Positions 26,718 through 36,139 are shown, counted from the first letter of the stretch. The stretch: DNA of 64,000 bases from Wenzhouxiangella sp042310355 (GCF_042310355.1 NZ_JBHJMR010000004.1:62001-126000), one strand, 5' to 3'. Made by a program: numbers and translations. The notes: generated by a model from the letters alone, not told the origin.

Positions 26718-27146
26718 TTAGTGGCGAAGCTCTTCAATATACTCATGCGAGAGGCGTACTGGCCCACTAATTGAACAAAGGGGAATTGAATACTGATGAT
26801 CACGGGTGCGTACTGAAACAACAAGATATCGCTCCTGGCGAGGGATATTGCGGCCGCAGAGACCACCGGTATTGTTAGTGACCGTCACAAAGGGTATTCG
26901 ACCGGCTTTCGGCCCCTTCCACGATTCAAGGACTGACCACGTAACGGTTTGAAGCTGAGTTTCATAGTGGCCGAGATCAACAGTTGACTGTTGTATTGAC
27001 ATCGGATACCCAATATAGACAGCATCGTAGCGTTCAAGGGCGCGTTCCACCTGGGCATCAATCGGGCCCGTTTGCTCAATGCAGCTACAAGCTTTCGCGT
27101 CCATGGAGAACGCAAGGATTATCAAAAGCAGCAGAATGGATTTCAT
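26718..27146 (-). CDS. Exported hypothetical protein with N-terminal CSC motif
   Basis: A 142-residue exported protein. The signal peptide MKSILLLLIILAFSMDAKA is followed at once by CSCIEQ. A mature N-terminus reading Cys-x-Cys is the hallmark of TIMP/NTR-like (netrin) domains, and the ETQLQTVTWSVLESWKGPKA stretch followed by a CGRNIPRQERYLVV segment also fits that fold. The ATG at 27146 is used; a TTG at 27182 is an alternative. Its GC content is lower than the flanking genome. The start abuts an attC-like site at 27148, as in gene cassettes. Confidence 0.65.
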   Translation of the reverse strand: MKSILLLLIILAFSMDAKACSCIEQTGPIDAQVERALERYDAVYIGYPMSIQQSTVDLGHYETQLQTVTWSVLESWKGPKAGRIPFVTVTNNTGGLCGRNIPRQERYLVVSVRTRDHQYSIPLCSISGPVRLSHEYIEELRH

Positions 27147-27147
27147 C

Positions 27148-27208
27148 GCCAATATAACGCCGAGTGCCAGACGCGCTGTCAAGCGTCGCGTGTACGCTCT
27201 TGTTGGCC
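27148..27208 (-). other. Possible attC site (second cassette junction)
   Basis: A 61-bp imperfect inverted repeat, read on the minus strand from GGCCAACAAG to CGTTATATTGGC. It spans the stop codon of the acetyltransferase gene and ends 1 bp before the next start codon, the position expected of an attC. The core boxes deviate from RYYYAAC / GTTRRRY, so it is weaker than the site at 27731. Confidence 0.4.
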
Positions 27209-27715
27209 ATCCGCCTTTAATCCTTCGTGGAAAGTGACTGCGCCTTGGGGAATATCCCCGTCGAAGGACATTGCGAGGAAGACTTCCGGAGGGACTCCCT
27301 CGTGGACAAGTCCTGGAACGTTATCGAATCCGAACTTCTTGTAGTACTCCGGATGTCCTACAAGGCAACAGCCACGAGCATGCATCTCCCCAAGTCGCGC
27401 CAATCCTGCGCGGATCAGGGCCTTGCCAACGCCCTGACGTTGATATTCCGGCGACACCGAAACAGGTCCAAGTCCATACCAGTCCGCTGTGCCGTCGGAA
27501 ACAGTCGCTGGCGAGAACGCAATGTGCCCAATTACTCGACCATCCATCTCTGCAACCAGAGATACCGTGAGGGCCTTTCCGGCGCGTAGCGCCTCGACTA
27601 TAAACTGCTCCGTGTGGTTGCTGATTTCCAGCGTATTGAAGGCAGCGATAGTAACTCCGCTTATTGCGCTGACATCGGAGCTTGTTTCATTCCTGATAGT
27701 GACATCAGGTTTCAT
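27179..27715 (-). CDS. GNAT-family N-acetyltransferase
   Basis: A 178-residue acetyltransferase. The acetyl-CoA binding motif A reads GLGPVSVSPEYQRQGVGKAL, with the Q/R-x-x-G-x-G/A loop intact, preceded by the VIGHIAFSPATV strand. The C-terminal YYKKFGFDNVPGL segment with a preceding GHPEYY is typical of the YhbS/predicted-N-acetyltransferase subgroup. The ATG at 27715 has AAAGGA 9 nt upstream. The acceptor substrate is unknown. It sits between two attC-like sites, and GNAT genes are common integron cargo. Confidence 0.9.
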   Translation of the reverse strand: MKPDVTIRNETSSDVSAISGVTIAAFNTLEISNHTEQFIVEALRAGKALTVSLVAEMDGRVIGHIAFSPATVSDGTADWYGLGPVSVSPEYQRQGVGKALIRAGLARLGEMHARGCCLVGHPEYYKKFGFDNVPGLVHEGVPPEVFLAMSFDGDIPQGAVTFHEGLKADGQQERTRDA

Positions 27716-27730
27716 GGAGCACATTCCTTT

Positions 27731-27815
27731 GGCTAACGTTTAGCCAAGCGGCGCGCGTGAGCGCGGCCGGTGGAGAGCCGACAGGCCCGGAACGTACTTG
27801 AGCGACTTGTTAAGT
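27731..27815 (-). other. attC-like recombination site
   Basis: An 85-bp site read on the minus strand from ACTTAAC (matches RYYYAAC) to GTTAGCC (near GTTRRRY). Inner boxes AACAAGTCGCTCAAG and CTTGGCTAAACG are partly complementary, and an imperfect GC-rich stem lies between. The stop codon of the upstream membrane-protein gene falls inside the first core box, and the next gene starts about 15 bp beyond the last, as in cassette arrays. Confidence 0.65.
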
Positions 27816-28091
27816 GCCTTTGCTTTCACCAGCCCCTTCATCGCTCGACTGGATTTCCAATTTCTGCTCTTCCGCCTTCCACTTTTTGTAGGTGTACCCT
27901 GCCTGCATCAGTAGAACCAAAACGAATATCCCAAATAGGCCCTCTCTGGGCACTCCGATAAAGGAAGAATCAGGAGGCAAGAAAAACGGGAAAAGAATTA
28001 TTGGTGACGTCCAGAGGGTCCGGACGAATTTGCGTCTATAGGACAATTTCCAGTAGAAAAGCTCGAATCCGTAATCAGTTCCATTCTTCAT
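27810..28091 (-). CDS. Small two-helix membrane protein, unknown function
   Basis: A 93-residue protein with a polar N-terminus, two hydrophobic segments (FVRTLWTSPIILFPFFL and LFGIFVLVLLMQAGYTY) and a charged, lysine/glutamate-rich tail. No family is recognised. Its codon use is markedly more AT-rich than the genomic background. The TAA stop lies inside an attC-like core box, supporting a gene-cassette origin. The ribosome site is weak. Confidence 0.6.
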   Translation of the reverse strand: MKNGTDYGFELFYWKLSYRRKFVRTLWTSPIILFPFFLPPDSSFIGVPREGLFGIFVLVLLMQAGYTYKKWKAEEQKLEIQSSDEGAGESKGT

Positions 28092-28372
28092 ACTTGCGGC
28101 ACTTCACTAGCAACTAGGTTTGAAAAGTAGTTCTTAGTGACTAAGGCGGCAGAATGGCCCTTTGATACGCACGCATTGGGCCCACGTTGATATAACCAAC
28201 TGATTTCTGGGTCAAGTGCGGTTGTCGCGATGATGATCATGCTGCAATTTCACCCCATAGCACGCTTCCATTGCCCTTCCCTGAGATCGATATTGCCTGT
28301 CCGGGCCGGGCGATTCAAGTGACCTGGGGGTAGTGGGCTGCGCGCTGCCTCGACAGCGGCTATCCTTTTCGG

Positions 28373-28900
28373 ATGCTGATCGCTTTCAACAAACCCTTCG
28401 GCGTCCTCTGCCAGTTCTCCGGTGAGGGACCGACGCTGGCCGACTACGTGGACGTGCCCGGCGTGTATCCGGCCGGGCGGCTGGACAAGGATTCGGAGGG
28501 GCTGCTGCTTTTGACCGATGACGGCAAGCTGCAGGCGCGGATTGCTTCGCCGAAGTTCAAGTTGCCGAAGACGTATCGGGTGCTGGTGGAGCGGGAGCCG
28601 GACGAGGCGACGTTGGACAAGCTTCGCCAGGGCGTGGCGCTGAAAGACGGACTCACGCGGCCGGCTGAGGTTCGACCTATTGGGGAGCCCGAGGGCTTGT
28701 GGCCGCGGGATCCGCCGGTTCGGTATCGGAAGAACGTGGTGGACGTGTGGCTGGAGATCGTGCTGAGGGAGGGACGGAACCGGCAGGTTCGGCGGATGAC
28801 GGCGGCGGTGGGGCATCCGACTTTACGCTTGATTCGCTGGTCGATTGGGGCGTGGTCGGTTCAGGGCCTGGCGCCGGGAGAGTGGCGGCGCGTTGAGTGA
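28373..28900 (+). CDS. rluE: 23S rRNA pseudouridine synthase, RluE-like
   Basis: A 175-residue enzyme of the RsuA/RluB/E/F family. The catalytic aspartate is in YPAGRLDKDSEGLLLLT. Other family blocks are FNKPFGVLCQF at the start, PKTYRVLVE and LREGRNRQVRRMTAAVGHPTLRL. There is no N-terminal S4 domain, which fits RluE (23S rRNA U2457) rather than RluB or RluF. It acts on free or assembling 23S rRNA in the cytoplasm. It stands alone and is convergent with the patatin gene. Confidence 0.93.
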   Translation: MLIAFNKPFGVLCQFSGEGPTLADYVDVPGVYPAGRLDKDSEGLLLLTDDGKLQARIASPKFKLPKTYRVLVEREPDEATLDKLRQGVALKDGLTRPAEVRPIGEPEGLWPRDPPVRYRKNVVDVWLEIVLREGRNRQVRRMTAAVGHPTLRLIRWSIGAWSVQGLAPGEWRRVE

Positions 28901-28935
28901 TTGGGATTGATGCGTTGCGCTGCGCTCCACGCATC

Positions 28936-29907
28936 CTACGAACCTGTCGCGAGGTCCGGGGCTTTCGACTGCTGCCCTGAACAGCGCTCGGCGGTGAACT
29001 GGTTCAGCCGTTCGGACAGCTCGCGGGCGGCCGGTTGGGCGCGCTTGAGGATTTCGTCGACGCGGTCGAAATGCAGCATGCGGATGCCGTCGAGTTCCGG
29101 CTTGATGTAGATGTCGGCCGGGTGTTCGCGCAGGCGGGCGCGGAGGATGGACTGCTGCATGATCTCGAAGCTGCTGAACAGCAGGTCGCTGATGTTGGGT
29201 GGCTCTCCCTCCGTGCGATTGCGCGAACCTGTGACGTCGATCGCCACGACGATGTCGTGGTCGGCCACCACGTCGACCGGCAGGGGATTGGAAGCACCGC
29301 CGTCGATGAGCAGGTCCTCACCCTTGCGCACCGGGGCGAACACGCCGGGCACGGCCATGCTGGCGCGCATGACCGGCAGCAACTCACCGGCGTCGAACAC
29401 CCGGGGCTCGCCCGACCAGAAATCGGTGGCCACGATCGACATCGGCCGTTCCAGGTCGTCGAAGGACCGCGCCTCCATGCGCTCGCCGACGAAGTCGACG
29501 AAGCGGTTGGAATCGAGCAGGCTGCCGTTGCCCAGGTCGATTTCGATCAGGTCGCGCAGGCTCGGCGCCCCGCCGCCGCCGAACAGGCCGGCGAAAGGAC
29601 TGAGCGCGGAGTCGCCGAACTCTCGAAACAGCGCTTCCATGTCGTTGACTGACATGCCGGCGGCGTGCAGGGTGCCGATGATGGCGCCGATGCTCGAACC
29701 GGCGACTGCGCGGGGCCGAATGCCGTGGTCTTCGAACACGCGCAGCATGGCGATATGGGCCAGGCCGGCCGCCCCGCCGGAACCCAGCACCAGCGCCACG
29801 TCGGGCTCGGCGCAGGTTTCGTCCTGCGCCGAGCCAGGTTGGGCGACCAGGGCGAGAACCAGGCCGACGGCGACGAGCCAGCGCTGCGATCGCTTCGAGA
29901 CGTTCAC
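28936..29907 (-). CDS. Exported patatin-like phospholipase
   Basis: A 323-residue lipid acyl hydrolase. After a signal peptide ending GSAQDE, the patatin fold shows the oxyanion-hole GSGGAAGLAH near 42-51, the nucleophile Ser72 in GSSIG and the dyad Asp202 in LIDGGASN. The serine-aspartate dyad is complete, so activity is likely. There is no C-terminal barrel as in PlpD/type Vd autotransporters, so a periplasmic or extracellular enzyme is expected. It starts 3 bp after the S9 peptidase stop codon, an operon. Confidence 0.92.
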   Translation of the reverse strand: MNVSKRSQRWLVAVGLVLALVAQPGSAQDETCAEPDVALVLGSGGAAGLAHIAMLRVFEDHGIRPRAVAGSSIGAIIGTLHAAGMSVNDMEALFREFGDSALSPFAGLFGGGGAPSLRDLIEIDLGNGSLLDSNRFVDFVGERMEARSFDDLERPMSIVATDFWSGEPRVFDAGELLPVMRASMAVPGVFAPVRKGEDLLIDGGASNPLPVDVVADHDIVVAIDVTGSRNRTEGEPPNISDLLFSSFEIMQQSILRARLREHPADIYIKPELDGIRMLHFDRVDEILKRAQPAARELSERLNQFTAERCSGQQSKAPDLATGS

Positions 29908-29910
29908 CGT

Positions 29911-31968
29911 CTACTCCCCATCGGCGTCGTAGCGCTCGAACCAGGCCAGGATGTTGTCGATCTTGGCGATCAGCCTCGACGGCCGGCTGGCGATGCCGTG
30001 CGAGGTGCCGGGCAGGCGCACCATCACGGTTTCGACCCGGGCGAGCTTGAGCGCCTGGTAGTACTGCTCGGTCTCGGACATGGGCGTGCGGAAATCTTCC
30101 TCGCCGGTGATCAGCAGCGTGGGCGTGGTGACGTTGCCGACCAGCGACAGCGGCGAGCGCTTCCAGTAATGCTCGAATTCCTCCCACGGCAGGCCGGGGA
30201 ACTGGTGCGCGATCTGGCCCGGGTAGTAGTCGCCGGTGAGCGTCTTCGAGATCCAGTTGATGACCGGCTTGGCCACGGCGGCGGCTTTGAAGCGATCCGT
30301 CAGGCCAATGGCGTAGGCGGCCGCGATGCCGCCGGCCGAACCGCCGGTGACGAACAGCCGCTCCGGGTCGATGAAGCCCTTGTCGATCATCGCGTCCACG
30401 CCGGACATGTGATCGCCGAAGTCCTCTTCCGACGAGTATTTGTATTCCAGCAGCATGCCGAAATCGCGACCGTAGCCGGAGGAGCCGCGGTGGTTGTCAT
30501 AGAAAACGACGTAGCCCTCGGCGGCCATGCGCTGCATCTCGGCGGAAAAGTGCGGGCCGTAGGCCAGGTGCGGGCCGCCGTGGATTTCCAGAACCAGCGG
30601 GTATTGCTTGTCGGGGTCGAAGTCCGGCGGCGTCAGGTACCAGCCCTGGATTTCCGTGCCGTCGACCGAAGACTCGTAGACGATCTCGTGCACCTCGCCG
30701 AGCTGACGCTGATCGAGCAGGTTGCGATTGAGGTCGGTCAGCTGCCGGGCCTCGCCGCGCCTCGGCCTGACCCACACATCGGCCGGCGTCTTTTCGGTGC
30801 CGAGGGTGTAGGCAATGGTGCCGTCTTCAGCCACGGCGTAGTCGCCGCTGCTGTACGGCCGGCCAACGGTCGTGCCGTTGATGCCGTCGACGACCGTTTC
30901 GATCTCGCCGTCGAGGCCGATTCGCCCGACCCTGCGCCAGCCTCGGTCGGTGTAGTGGAAATAGATCGAATCGCCGTTGTCGGACCAGTTGGGGCCTTCG
31001 ATGGACCGGTCGAGGTCCTCGCCCAGCACCCGGAGGTTCTCGCCGTCGGCGTCGATCAGGCCCAGGCTGCTGATGGTGTACTGCCGGCCCTGGTGGTCGT
31101 CGCGCTCGAAGGCGATGGTCTGCCCGTCGGGCGAGACGGCCGGCGAAGCCTCGGTGCCCGGCAGGTCGGTGAGCTGCTCCAGAGCGCCGTCGCCCACGGC
31201 GACCCGGAAAAGATCGCGCTCGGTCAGCTCGTACTGCCAGTCCTCCGAACGGTTCGATGTAAACACGATGCCGGACCCGTCGGGCATCCAGGCCAGCGGC
31301 CCGTCGTGATTGAAGTTGCCGGCGGTCAGCTGGCGCGCCGCGCCGCCGTCGGCCGGCACGACGAAGACGTGATCGAAGCCCGGGTCGAGATAGCCGCGGC
31401 CGTCAAAACGATAGACGACGCTGTCGATCACCACCGGCGGCTGAGCCCAGTCGGCGCCTTCAGGCTTTTCGGGCGGTTTCGCCAGCGAGGGCTTTTCGGC
31501 CGGCACGTGCATGGTGAAGGCGATCGACTCGCCGTCCGGCGACCAGGCGATCGACGAGGGCGACTCGCGCAACTGCGTGATCATGGCCGTGCGGCCCGAG
31601 TCCATCCAGCGAATGAACAGCTGTGTGGTGCCCGCTTCGTCCTCGGCCACGTAGGCCAGGCGATCGCCCGAGGGCGAGAAGCGCGGCGAGGAGTAACTCG
31701 CCCGGCCCGACATCAGCGGCTGGTGATTGTCGCCGTCGCTGTCGACGATCCAGAGGTTGGAGCGCACGCAATCGCACATGACGTCGTGAATGGATCGCGC
31801 GTAGACCACGCGCTCACCGTCGGGCGAGATCCTCACCTCACTGGCGTACTGCAGGTCGAAAAGGTCGGCCGACTGCAAGCGCCCGCCGGAGGCGTCCGCC
31901 AGCACCGGCGCGACGAGCAGCCCGGACGAGACGACCAGGTACAGGAAAAAGCCCAGAACTCCACGCAT
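29911..31968 (-). CDS. Exported S9-family peptidase
   Basis: A 685-residue prolyl-oligopeptidase-family enzyme. A signal peptide (ending APVLADAS) leads to a beta-propeller of WD40-like repeats (ISPDGERVVYA, FSPSGDRLAYVA, WSPDGESIAF, VSPDGQTIAF) to about residue 420. The alpha/beta-hydrolase domain has the nucleophile near 543 in TGGSAGG, Asp near 622 in TGEEDFRTPMS and His near 655 in GTSHGIASRPS, a complete triad. Such dipeptidyl-peptidase-like enzymes degrade short peptides in the periplasm. It is followed by a patatin gene. Confidence 0.94.
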   Translation of the reverse strand: MRGVLGFFLYLVVSSGLLVAPVLADASGGRLQSADLFDLQYASEVRISPDGERVVYARSIHDVMCDCVRSNLWIVDSDGDNHQPLMSGRASYSSPRFSPSGDRLAYVAEDEAGTTQLFIRWMDSGRTAMITQLRESPSSIAWSPDGESIAFTMHVPAEKPSLAKPPEKPEGADWAQPPVVIDSVVYRFDGRGYLDPGFDHVFVVPADGGAARQLTAGNFNHDGPLAWMPDGSGIVFTSNRSEDWQYELTERDLFRVAVGDGALEQLTDLPGTEASPAVSPDGQTIAFERDDHQGRQYTISSLGLIDADGENLRVLGEDLDRSIEGPNWSDNGDSIYFHYTDRGWRRVGRIGLDGEIETVVDGINGTTVGRPYSSGDYAVAEDGTIAYTLGTEKTPADVWVRPRRGEARQLTDLNRNLLDQRQLGEVHEIVYESSVDGTEIQGWYLTPPDFDPDKQYPLVLEIHGGPHLAYGPHFSAEMQRMAAEGYVVFYDNHRGSSGYGRDFGMLLEYKYSSEEDFGDHMSGVDAMIDKGFIDPERLFVTGGSAGGIAAAYAIGLTDRFKAAAVAKPVINWISKTLTGDYYPGQIAHQFPGLPWEEFEHYWKRSPLSLVGNVTTPTLLITGEEDFRTPMSETEQYYQALKLARVETVMVRLPGTSHGIASRPSRLIAKIDNILAWFERYDADGE

Positions 31969-32067
31969 CGAATGATCTCCACAGGTCTCGATCGAGTCGG
32001 CAGTCTAACCGAGGCGCACGCAACCGGGCCGGGCCCGGCAGCCGGGCCAGGGGCCGGAAAATCAGGT

Positions 32068-32814
32068 TCAGCGGAGTTCGGACAACTGGCGGGTCAAGGC
32101 GCCGTCGAGCGCATGGGCCGACGCATTCTGCAGGTAGCCGTTCACCTGATCGCGCACCAGCACGGGTATCTCGGCCGCCTCGGCGTCGGAGATGGCCACT
32201 TCCGGGTGCGCCATGACGATCAGCGCCCGGGCGCGCGCTTCGATGCCGTGCTGGAGTAACCAGCGCTCCAGCGCCTGAACCTGTGCCTGTGTCTGGTAGA
32301 CCGGGTTGGCAATGGCATTCCAGTTCGGACGGCTGCCGCAGCCGGCGCGGCGGGCGATCGGCCAGTGCTTCTCGCCGGGCCGAACCTTGATGTGCCCGGG
32401 CGTGTTCTTGACCTCGATGACCCAAAGTCCGGTGGGCCCGGCGACGATGAAGTCGAGCTCGCGCTGGCCGTTGGTCAGGGTTTCGTCGGGCAAGCGGACC
32501 CGGTTGAGGATCAGGTAGTCGTCGGGCAGGCGTTCGAGCCGCCCGAGCACGGCCGCCTCGCCCTCGACGCCGGCCAGGTGGCCGGGATCGACCGAGGTCG
32601 AACCGGGCAAGGCCAGGAAGAACACGATCAGGGCAGCCACGCCGGCCAGCAACACGGCCAGGGGCGCGCTCCAGCTCGCCGCCAGGGCAATCACCAGCAC
32701 GCTGACCGGCAAGGCGATCGCCAGCCTCAACCGCCGCGCCCGACGCTGCGCCCGCGATTCCTCGCGGTGGCGCTCCAGCGGCGGGTAGCTCCTTACCAGT
32801 CCTGTATCGGCCAT
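32068..32814 (-). CDS. Membrane-anchored NERD-domain protein
   Basis: A 248-residue protein. Two adjacent hydrophobic helices (LAIALPVSVLVIALAASW and APLAVLLAGVAALIVFFLAL) occupy about 29-68. A NERD (nuclease-related) domain follows at about 80-190: GVEGEAAVLGRLERLP, ELDFIVAGPTGLWVIEVKN and a following lysine-rich strand. The E...D...ExK arrangement is that of restriction-like nucleases. The domain would face the cytoplasm. It lies 55 bp after the KefB-like antiporter gene on the same strand. The biochemical activity is not established for the family. Confidence 0.86.
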   Translation of the reverse strand: MADTGLVRSYPPLERHREESRAQRRARRLRLAIALPVSVLVIALAASWSAPLAVLLAGVAALIVFFLALPGSTSVDPGHLAGVEGEAAVLGRLERLPDDYLILNRVRLPDETLTNGQRELDFIVAGPTGLWVIEVKNTPGHIKVRPGEKHWPIARRAGCGSRPNWNAIANPVYQTQAQVQALERWLLQHGIEARARALIVMAHPEVAISDAEAAEIPVLVRDQVNGYLQNASAHALDGALTRQLSELR

Positions 32815-32868
32815 GGCGTCAGGATATCGAAACGAAGCATCGAACGCCGCCGCGAACCCGGGCGGCCC

Positions 32869-34464
32869 TCACGATGAGTCGCGTTTATCACCGCCGCTCG
32901 CGCGATGCTCGGCCAGGCCCAGTTCGTCCAGCACGTGACCGGCCATGCTCTTGCCGGCCTCGTGCATCGTCAGGTAGGTGCGGTCGGCGCCGGCGGCCTT
33001 GATCAGGTCGACGTGATCGGAATACAGCGCGTGCGTGATGATAGGCCCCTCGAAGCCGCGCTGACGCAGCTTGCGCGTGGCGATGAGCTTGGCCTCGATA
33101 TCGTCCATGGCCAGCACGACGACGGCCAGGGATTCGATATTCACCATGCGCCAGAAATCGGTGTCCTCGGCGTCGGCCAGAATGACCTCGCGCACGCTCT
33201 TGGCGTGGCCGGCCACCCGGTAAGGATCGGAGTCCAGGCCGACCAGGTTCCGAACGTGCGGGCTCAGCGCGTCATAGGCAGCCGTGCCGGTGCGGCCCAT
33301 GCCAAAGACCAGGGCCCGGACGCGGCCGAGATCCGGCGGGATCTCGTCGGGATGGGCCGAACGGGTCTCCAGGCGACACAGCGTGCCTTCGAAGCGCTCG
33401 AAAAGCCGGTGCGCCAGATGGTTCAGGGGCGCGGCAATGGTGAACGACAGCGCCACGGTCAACGCCAGCGGCACCAGCCACTCATCCATCGCCGGCACCC
33501 CGGCGGCCACGATCAGGCCGAACTCGCTGTAGGCGGTCAGCGCCAGGGCGCCCAGGAAAGCATTGCGGGCCCGCAGGCGGAACATCGCCAGCACGAAAAA
33601 GAACAGCACGCCCTTGAGCGGCAGCGCGAGCGACAGCACCAGGGCGAACAGCCAGTCCTGGGTCGTCGGCAGTCCGGACATGCCGATCTGCAGGAAGAAC
33701 CCAACCAGGAACAGCTCCTTGAGACTCCACAACGAGTCCGACAACTCCTTCGCCCGCCGGTGAGAGGAGAGGAGTACGCCCATGAGCAAGGCACCCACTT
33801 CCGAACTCAGGCCGACCGCCTCGAAGCCCATGCCGCCGATCACCAGCGCCAGCAGCATACCCATGAGCACGAGCAGCTCATCCCGCCCGGTGATGTCGAG
33901 CAACCAGTGCAGCACCGGCCGCAGCAGCGGCAGGGCCAGAATCCACAGCGCCCAGACCGACGGCGCCTGGCCGCCCCAGATGCTGAGCACACCCAGCGCC
34001 AGCACGTCCTGGATAATCAGGATGCCAATGGCGACCCGGCCGTGAAATGCGGCCAGCTCGCGCTTGCTCTCCAGGATCTTGGCCGCCAGCACGGTACTCG
34101 AGAATGCCAGCGCAATCCCGATCAACAGGGCGATCTCGCGCTCGAGATCGACCAGGAAATAAAGCGCGGTGGTGAAGATCACGACGGTGATCGCGAAGTG
34201 CAGCAGCGCACCGCCGAGCACGTGCGGCTGGGCGAGCTGGCGCAGCTTGAGCTTCAGGCCGACGGTAAAGAGCAACAGCAGCACGCCGAGGTGGGCGACA
34301 TGCTGCAGCACCTCCCCGGTGTAGTCGGGCAGCAGGCCGAACCGCTGCCCGAGGAAATTGAGGCCGAACCCGGCAGCGAGAAACCCCACCAGCGGCGGCA
34401 GGCCGACCTGGCGCACGGCCAGGCCGAGGAAAAAGGCGAGGCCGATACACAGCACTTCGAACAT
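32869..34464 (-). CDS. CPA2-type K+/H+ antiporter with RCK domain (KefB/YbaL-like)
   Basis: A 531-residue transporter. About 12 transmembrane helices (1-385) with the CPA2 features VGLKLKLRQLA and IALAFSSTVLAAKIL are followed by an RCK/TrkA-N domain (about 395-510). The nucleotide-binding glycine motif reads VFGMGRTGTAAYDAL, with the NAD-ribose acidic residue in GLDSDP. Unlike KefB/C no glutathione-binding signature is evident, so YbaL-type is the better comparison. It moves K+ or another cation against H+. Confidence 0.9.
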   Translation of the reverse strand: MFEVLCIGLAFFLGLAVRQVGLPPLVGFLAAGFGLNFLGQRFGLLPDYTGEVLQHVAHLGVLLLLFTVGLKLKLRQLAQPHVLGGALLHFAITVVIFTTALYFLVDLEREIALLIGIALAFSSTVLAAKILESKRELAAFHGRVAIGILIIQDVLALGVLSIWGGQAPSVWALWILALPLLRPVLHWLLDITGRDELLVLMGMLLALVIGGMGFEAVGLSSEVGALLMGVLLSSHRRAKELSDSLWSLKELFLVGFFLQIGMSGLPTTQDWLFALVLSLALPLKGVLFFFVLAMFRLRARNAFLGALALTAYSEFGLIVAAGVPAMDEWLVPLALTVALSFTIAAPLNHLAHRLFERFEGTLCRLETRSAHPDEIPPDLGRVRALVFGMGRTGTAAYDALSPHVRNLVGLDSDPYRVAGHAKSVREVILADAEDTDFWRMVNIESLAVVVLAMDDIEAKLIATRKLRQRGFEGPIITHALYSDHVDLIKAAGADRTYLTMHEAGKSMAGHVLDELGLAEHRASGGDKRDSS

Positions 34465-34682
34465 GAACGAATTCCCGGCGAGTCCCAGGGAGAGTTTAGT
34501 GGCTTGGCCGAGCAGTGCAAGCTTGGCGCCGGCGACGAACCCGGGCTACGAAATCGCCGGCAATCCGCTTCCTCGACTCGTGCCGTCGACGCCAAACTGC
34601 AATAATCGCCAATCGCAGCTCACTAGACGGGTTGGTACGAGAAAACCCGGTCGCAACAGGATGCATCCCGAGGAGAAGCCCC

Positions 34683-36062
34683 GTGCAGCAAGAGACACCG
34701 CCTGAAAAGGAAGAAATCACGGACGGATTGGAGCAGCAGCATATCCAGTCGGTGATCGAGGCTGTCGAAGCACAGGACGCCGACCAGCTCAACCAGCTGC
34801 TCGAGCCCCTGCACGCCGCTGACGTCGCCGACCTGATCGAGCAGATCAGCCAGCCCGAGCGCATGGCCCTGGTCGAGCTGTGGGGCGATGACATCAGCGG
34901 CGAGGTGCTCTCCGAGCTGGATGAGTCGGTACGCGAGCCGCTCCTCGATGCTCTGCCGGCTGAAATCGTGGCCGAAGCCATCCGCGACCTGGATTCCGAC
35001 GATGTCGTCGACCTGGTCGAGGACCTGGAGGAAGAACAGCAGTCACGGCTGCTCGAAGCCCTGGAGATCCGCGACCGCATTGGGGTCGAGGGCGCGCTGT
35101 CCTACCCGGAGTACTCGGCCGGGCGCCTGATGCAGCGCGAGATCGTCGCCGTGCCGGAAGACTGGAGCGTGGGCCAGGCGATCGATTACATCCGCAACGA
35201 CGAAAGCCTGCCGGATCAGTTCTATCACGTCATCCTGGTCTCACCGGCCATGAAACCGGCCGGCTACGTCACCCTGGGCCGCCTGCTGTCCTCGCGCCGC
35301 CAGGTACCGCTGGCGGAAATTACCGAACCGAGCTTTCGCACCATCGGCGTTACCGACCAATCGTCGGATGTCGCCTACCTGTTCAACCACTACCACCTGA
35401 TTTCCGCCCCGGTCGTCGACGAGAACAACCGGCTGGTCGGCATGATCACCATCGACGACGCCATGGCAGCCCTCGATGAAGAGCACGAAGAAGACATGCT
35501 GCGCATGGCCGGCGTGGACGAGGACTCCAGCCTGGCCGACACGGTGTGGACAACCACGCGCGGGCGCGCCGTCTGGTTGATGGTCAACCTGGTGACGGCC
35601 ATTTTCGCCTCGCTGGTGATCAACCTGTATGCCGACACGATCGATCAGATGGTGGCCCTGGCCGTGCTGATGCCCATCGTCGCCTCCATGGGCGGCAATG
35701 CCGGAACCCAGACCATGACCGTGGCCGTGCGCGCCATTGCCACGCGCGAGCTGACGCGGCGCAATGCCATGCGCGTGAGCTGGCGCGAGATCAAGGTCGG
35801 CGCCATCAACGGCCTGGGATTCGGACTCGTGATGGCGCTGGTCGCCGCGTTCTGGTTCGGCGTGCCCATGCTCGGCGTGGTCATTGCCCTTGCGATGGCC
35901 ATGACGCTGGTTGCCGCCGCCCTGGGCGGCATCGTCATCCCCATCATGCTCGAGCGCTTCAACATCGACCCCGCCCTCGCTTCGGGGCCTTTCGTCACCA
36001 CGGTGACCGATGTAATCGGCTTCTTCGCCTTTCTCGGACTGGCAAGCGTGATCCTGCTCTGA
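34683..36062 (+). CDS. mgtE: Magnesium transporter MgtE
   Basis: A 459-residue Mg2+ channel. It has the N-terminal superhelical domain (about 1-130, acidic, DVADLIEQISQPERMALVEL), two CBS domains (about 130-255), a connecting plug helix, and five transmembrane helices (about 285-459) containing the pore motif MPIVASMGGNAGTQTMTVAVR. The GTG at 34683 is preceded by GAGGAG at good spacing and yields the normal family length. The cytosolic domains close the pore when Mg2+ is sufficient. Confidence 0.96.
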   Translation: MQQETPPEKEEITDGLEQQHIQSVIEAVEAQDADQLNQLLEPLHAADVADLIEQISQPERMALVELWGDDISGEVLSELDESVREPLLDALPAEIVAEAIRDLDSDDVVDLVEDLEEEQQSRLLEALEIRDRIGVEGALSYPEYSAGRLMQREIVAVPEDWSVGQAIDYIRNDESLPDQFYHVILVSPAMKPAGYVTLGRLLSSRRQVPLAEITEPSFRTIGVTDQSSDVAYLFNHYHLISAPVVDENNRLVGMITIDDAMAALDEEHEEDMLRMAGVDEDSSLADTVWTTTRGRAVWLMVNLVTAIFASLVINLYADTIDQMVALAVLMPIVASMGGNAGTQTMTVAVRAIATRELTRRNAMRVSWREIKVGAINGLGFGLVMALVAAFWFGVPMLGVVIALAMAMTLVAAALGGIVIPIMLERFNIDPALASGPFVTTVTDVIGFFAFLGLASVILL

Positions 36063-36139
36063 CAGAACCGATGGATGGCCGGGGTCAGCGCCTGGCTTGC
36101 CGGCCGATCAATGGGTAACCAGGTGGTTCGCGCTGGACG

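Noticed and set aside
29665..32259. Open frame of 864 codons on the plus strand
   Set aside because: It runs antisense to the S9 peptidase and patatin genes, has no protein-like composition, and is a product of high GC third positions.
32905..34605. Open frame of 566 codons opposite the KefB-like antiporter
   Set aside because: Gln/Glu/His-rich antisense shadow of a clear transporter gene.
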